Source: Sipunculus nudus
Lineage: Eukaryota > Annelida > Sipuncula > Golfingiida > Sipunculidae
Assembly: GCA_026874595.1 (NCBI GenBank)
Contig: CM049321.1
Coordinates: forward strand, 12,695,479-12,759,478
Length of the DNA: 64,000 nt
Direction: 5' to 3'
Shown here: positions 60,009 through 64,000 of the stretch, one piece after another
Numbering within the stretch: position 1 is the first letter of the stretch
Layout of the letters: each line of letters starts with the position of its first letter
The notes under the pieces: model-generated
What the model saw: the letters and a program-made list of their open reading frames with translations, nothing else
What the model was told of the DNA's origin: nothing
The model's database searches: none
Made by a program: the position numbers and the translations under genes

Positions 60009-61640
60009 AGAAAAAGATATCCTGAATTTTGTAAATATACATATATGTATATGTCTATAAAACTTATAGAATTAATTTACAGTCAGTGTGTTAAATTGAC
60101 AAGAGACCAAATGGATATATTTTAAACTTATCATTTCAGGTAATTTACTGTTAATTTAAAACCTGGATCATATTTCCAAGCAGACATGTGTAAAACTGAT
60201 CAGTGTAGGCAGATTTGTTTGAAAAAAACAGACAAATAGATATGTCAGGTAATATGTTCCTAGAGTATATTTTCATGCAGACAGATATGGCCAAAGAAAT
60301 GTGACAATATTAATTCACTGGGGATTAGACATCAAACTCTGTTTTATGGAACAGTTCACTTGGCACCTTGAGATCCAAAATAATGTAATTTTGGAAAATG
60401 TTGGGATGTAAATTGTATAAATTGTCTACACATGTCTTTCTCAGTTTTCTAAATATCCAGGAACCCATAAGCAGCTTACAATATACTGGGTTTTCAGTAG
60501 TGCAGGGGTAACCTTCTTTGATGCTCTAAATCTCTTTAGGACATTCTGTTCTGGGGCTCCATGCATCTGGTGGGACAGGGCTACAGGATTGAGAGGGTCA
60601 AAGTTCACATATTAAGCAGTCCCTGATCCTTGTCATCTGCTTCAAACCAACCAGTCATTTGTGTAAACACTGCATCAACAACATTTTCCTATAATCAAAT
60701 AAACATATAATGACGTGATTTCTTATTATAATATGACATCATTACAACTTAAAATACAAACCAGAAATCTGCATTCCAAGGAATACAAGCCTTTGCCATG
60801 TGGACATTCACTTATTTGGCCCATATTCCCAGGTTCATTTGTGCATAAGTGACTTAACATTTGTGAATATTCCTTGATGATGTTCCTCAGTCTGGACCAT
60901 GTGCAAGATCCACCCTTCATTGATCATATATTCATATGCCCAATCTCGAAATGCCCTGAATATTTCATCAGATCCTATTCATGTTTGCATGAGATATGTT
61001 GTGAACAAACACAAACACACACACACAGGAATGAAAGCAACAGGCAAAATTTGACACTGGTCATCTCCTCGTTGTTGGGATGCTTCAAACTCAGATGTGA
61101 ATCACCAACATTTCTGCCTGAGCGTCCCGGACTATTCAAATTTTATTCCTAGTGGCTCCGATTATATATAATTTTCCCCAAGAAATAGATCCTAAACACA
61201 ATGGAAGCCCATTGTAAATGTTAACTTTTAATTTATTGTAAAATGTCAGTGAACATATTTAAAGCTTTCACTTACCAGTGGAGGTACATCAGTTGTCAGC
61301 TGCCTGTCATTATATCAATATTAATTGATGGTGGGCCCACTCCACCATTGTCAAGGAACTCCTCTGTGGTCATGTCTCAGATATGCATGTTTTAGGTCTT
61401 GAACTGTCAGAAATGATGCCAAGTGTGTCCTAAGGGGGTCTTTCCCTGTGTTTTCCCCATAAAATCCTGAGAAATTTTATATTAATTTTTAAAGGGGCTA
61501 TTGAAGTGCCACTTGTCAGCTGAGTATTTAGTGGGTGAACTTGCAGCGCCATCTGTTGTATTTGGAATGAAATTAAACTGGTCTCCAAGTTCAAAATAAT
61601 GAATGGGTAATAAGCTAGTATATCACAATATGAAAATGTA
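60009..61640. other. No feature seen (intron)
   Basis: AT-rich intronic sequence without supported exons; a short (CA)n occurs near 61008-61026. Confidence 0.5.
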
Positions 61641-61642
61641 AA

Positions 61643-61976
61643 CACTCAAAGCCAAGGATTGAGATTTTTCCCAGATGAACCCCACCCAGGGTGACAAGGC
61701 TTAATGGGAAGGCCGTGTCCAATGGCTGTGTTTCACTCATTTGTTGAGTGTGCCTTTCCAGGGTTCCACGGTGGTATGACCCAGCAATGGGGGTGATTAC
61801 ACACCCAGGGCCAGCAGGTGCAGTAATCACCAGGCCTGGTTAACAACAGGATATAAAATGAGAGGAAGTGTGTGATTCTGCCCTGACACGTAGTCTGAAA
61901 CTAGAATGGATCTCTGCAGATGTACATATATACTTAGTGTTCAGCTAGCATTTAAAAAAAATGGGAGGCGGTTAAG
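61643..61976 (+). mobile_element. tRNA-derived SINE, 5'-truncated
   Basis: It begins at ACTCAAAGCC, inside the tRNA-like head, and lacks both boxes. It then follows the family through CCCACCCAGGGTGAC, GGCTTAATGGG, GGTGGTATGACCCAGCAATG and CTGCAGATGTACATATATAC to GGGAGGCGGTTAAG, where the terminal hairpin has decayed. It ends about 55 bp before the exon at 62033. Confidence 0.7.
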
Positions 61977-62032
61977 TCCAACTAAAAAATGTTGAGAAGG
62001 AATATGTAAACATTATACACTTGTCTTTGCAG

Positions 62033-62164
62033 GAGTACCTTGAGAGGAAGTTGGATGACATAACAAAACAGCTACAGGAGGAGAAGCAGTACAACCGTAA
62101 AGACAAGCTGATGGTGGCCAAGCTGCAGCGAGAATTGGCCAGACACAAGAGTGAGGGACCAGTG
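62033..62164 (+). CDS. Internal coding exon, coiled coil (gene A, exon 3 of 3 seen)
   Basis: The acceptor is CTTGTCTTTGCAG (ends 62032) and the donor is CAGTG|GTAAGT. The exon has exactly 44 codons and is phase 0 at both ends, matching the exon ending at 59544. The peptide begins EYLERKLDDITKQLQEEK and ends KLQRELARHKSEGPV. Leu/Ile/Met residues fall at heptad spacing (Leu3, Leu7, Ile10, Leu14, then Met27, Leu31, Leu35), so this is a strong coiled-coil segment and probably an oligomerisation or partner-binding helix. The acceptor lies about 50 bp after the end of a truncated SINE. I could not place the protein in a named family. It could be a junctional, cytoskeletal or PDZ-scaffold protein, but that is a guess. 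Confidence 0.87.
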
Positions 62165-62187
62165 GTAAGTTAAACGTTCACATTCAT

Positions 62188-62400
62188 ATGCTTAAAGGGG
62201 CCTTTTCACATACCAGATATGTTGAATATACATTTTCATACTCTTTAAGGGTCCTTAATTCACATACCAGATTTGTTAAATATACATATTCGTACTCTTT
62301 CAAGGGACCTATTAACATACCAGAGATGTTGAATATACATATTCATGCTCCTAAAGGGGCCTTTTCACATACCAAATATGTTAAATATACCTATTCATCA
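62188..62400 (+). repeat. About four 54-bp tandem units after an exon
   Basis: Units of the form AAAGGGGCCTTTTCACATAC, CAGATATGTTGAATATACAT, ATTCATACTCTT recur at about 62194, 62247, 62300 and 62353. The 54-bp length keeps a frame open for 79 codons, which is an artefact. AAAGGGGCCTTTTCAC is also the end sequence of a common mollusc MITE, so the array may have grown from one. Confidence 0.75.
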
Positions 62401-63624
62401 TACTTATACATCATGACCCCTTGGTAACTTGTTCAGTTTCTTCTTTCATGTGTCTTCTCCTTGTTTGAGATTTGTCACATTTGCGCAAGATCAGACCTCT
62501 TGCAGTGCAGTCTTGTTATTGTAATTGGTCACATATGAACTGTGTTCACTGACACACAGAACCATAACACATATAAAACAGCCAAATTGGAGATTGGTCA
62601 AGTGTGTGTGCTGGGATGTTTTTGCTGAGAAATGTTTGCGTTTAGCAAAATGTAGCTAACAACAAGAGATAATGCACATATTGTTTATGTATCTTTTAGC
62701 ATCAGTATCAGTGTTTGTATTTTGCTTAAAAGGGTCTGTATGTAGAGCATATTTGTATTAAAGGGTAAAGATCTGTTTTCTGGTTTATGTGCTTATAGGA
62801 ATTGCGAGGAAATTAAAACTAAAAGGCAAGTGTCTAAATACATATTGAACAGCAATTTCATTTTGAGATAGGGCAATTTCTTTGTCCCAGCAGAGGGCGA
62901 TTCTTTGGTATTAGGGCCTGCTTGGTATTAGGACTTGCAGAGGTGTTCTTGTAGGCTCAGACTACTAATCTAGTTGACATTCTGAACTTATCATACAGTT
63001 CTCCTCATCCTCTTTCAAACAGTAGCACCACCTACAGGTCATGGACTTATCTTTATAAAATTGAAAACCAAGCTGATTAAGTTACGTTTACAGTTGCTGA
63101 AGATAACAATTTAATAACTGGATATTTATATTAATATAATAGTTGATGTAGATGGAATAATTTAATAACTGGACATGTACATGTATATTACTGATGAAGT
63201 AGATCATTTATTGGATTCACAGGTTTTACGTTACATTCAACCTTATGGCGGTGGATAATAACATGAAAGAGAAAAAAATCAGCTGAATTTAATGCTAATT
63301 ACAATGCGAGTCCACGTCCAAATTAAGATGGATAAAGAACAGATCTTCAGAGGGACCACTTACAGCAAGGCCACCAAGATGTATTGCATCACAAATTCTT
63401 TGAAACAGACCAGATTTCAAACAAATTGGGGACTTATTGCCATGCCTCGGGGGAGCAAATGGAGTGTTTGCAATTATTGATTAATAGATTAAATTAATCA
63501 ATTATCTCCAGTTTGAGCTGTGACTTGAATTTCAAGCTCAAGTTTTTACCGTTGTCAAGTCTGATAATTTTTTGGGAATCAGTCAGTGGTGACCCTAATT
63601 AAACGTGGTTCTTTTTTGTTACAG
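62401..63624. other. No confident feature
   Basis: An open frame at 63292-63480 has somewhat protein-like content (GTTYSKATKMYCITNS) but no matching splice sites. Otherwise AT-rich. Confidence 0.4.
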
Positions 63625-63660
63625 CTTTTCAAAGTCATGTCTGCTAATTTGTCAGTGTAG
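63625..63660 (+). CDS. Candidate short terminal exon of gene A
   Basis: A pyrimidine-rich acceptor (GGTTCTTTTTTGTTACAG) precedes 63625. Continuing in phase 0 from the exon that ends at 62164, the frame reads LFKVMSANLSV and then stops at TAG 63658-63660. If used, it would end the protein just after the coiled coil, possibly as an alternative 3' end. I see no clean AATAAA close behind it. The 11-codon length means the open frame itself is weak evidence. The gene may simply continue past the window. Confidence 0.3.
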   Translation, partial: LFKVMSANLSV

Positions 63661-64000
63661 AAGTTGCATCCGGAGTGATATTAAAGGCCCATTCCTGGTG
63701 TCTCAAATAACCAAATTAATGTGCCTCAAAGGGAAAGTGACTTCTTGATTCCATAAAATCAACTTTTTAAACCAAAAATTTTTCACTTTTACCATTGGAG
63801 ATTTTAGTTTCTCATTATAACAGTGTGCAAAAGTATTGATAATGTAATAGGGGTTTAGATTAAAATTAAGAAAAAAAATATTTAAAAGAAAATCTAACAA
63901 ATTTCAGTTCACAATGAATGCAATTATCAATATTCTGTGTATACATAGTAACCAGTGTTACATCTCCAATCTGTAGCTCTAGTTCTCTTTACACATGCAG
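63661..64000. other. No feature seen
   Basis: AT-rich sequence to the window end; no AATAAA-type signal with a clear context. Confidence 0.4.

Noticed and set aside
62188-62427. A 79-codon frame following the exon at 62033 as a read-through C-terminus
   Set aside because: It lies after a consensus donor and consists of 54-bp tandem units, and the exon frame meets an in-frame stop soon after the donor.

Overview
The window looks like nuclear DNA of a eukaryote, most likely a mollusc and probably a bivalve. That is an inference from content, not from a recognised gene. The base composition is about two-thirds A+T by eye. Three short exons with GT/AG borders are separated by kilobase introns, and there are no long open frames and no operons. 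More than a third of the sequence is interspersed repeats: Helentron/HINE-like elements with CCGTC-rich cores, hAT- and mariner-like MITEs, and tRNA-derived SINEs. Dense AGGTCA/TGACCT-rich repeats of this kind are familiar from bivalve genomes.

Genes. The best-supported gene is on the + strand. It has at least three internal coding exons (51440-51772, 59427-59544, 62033-62164) whose splice phases fit exactly. Together they encode a serine/arginine/glutamate-rich linker that runs into an amphipathic coiled coil. The gene starts upstream of 51440. A phase-compatible candidate last exon lies at 63625-63660; otherwise the gene continues past the window. A further + strand exon is likely at about 24992-25102, but it cannot be joined to the others from this sequence. 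Two weaker candidates (34466-34581, 39317-39532) and an unexplained 142-codon open frame (48434-48862, - strand) are recorded with low confidence. I do not recognise the protein family.

Layout. 1-0.7 kb: inverted pair of a dispersed repeat. 3.6-4.7 kb: HINE-like element broken by a SINE. 5.6-9.2 kb: two head-to-tail copies of a 1.7-kb HINE-like element. 11.1-12.7 kb: hAT-like element with a perfect 8-bp target duplication. 14.5-15.0 kb: 45-bp tandem array with spurious reading frames. 15.7-18.9 kb: three MITEs. 19.2-21.7 kb: element with eight 180-bp tandem units and a nested foreign piece. 25 kb: candidate exon. 27-30.7 kb: further repeat elements. 32.9-33.6 kb: two MITEs. 35.35-38.66 kb: large 33/37-bp minisatellite with a 1382-bp higher-order period. 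42.5-44.1 kb: element with about 327-bp internal units. 45.3 kb: near-perfect foldback. 51.4-64 kb: the gene's exons, with introns filled by SINEs, an 859-bp MITE, a 288-bp AGGTCA-rich array and another HINE-like element.

The most interesting content is the repeat biology. At least three unrelated-sequence families share one end architecture (subterminal inverted repeat, short-tandem core, 3' hairpin, CTAG or CTTG end next to T). Several carry dense arrays of nuclear-receptor half-sites or a palindromic GGTGGCGCCACC motif.
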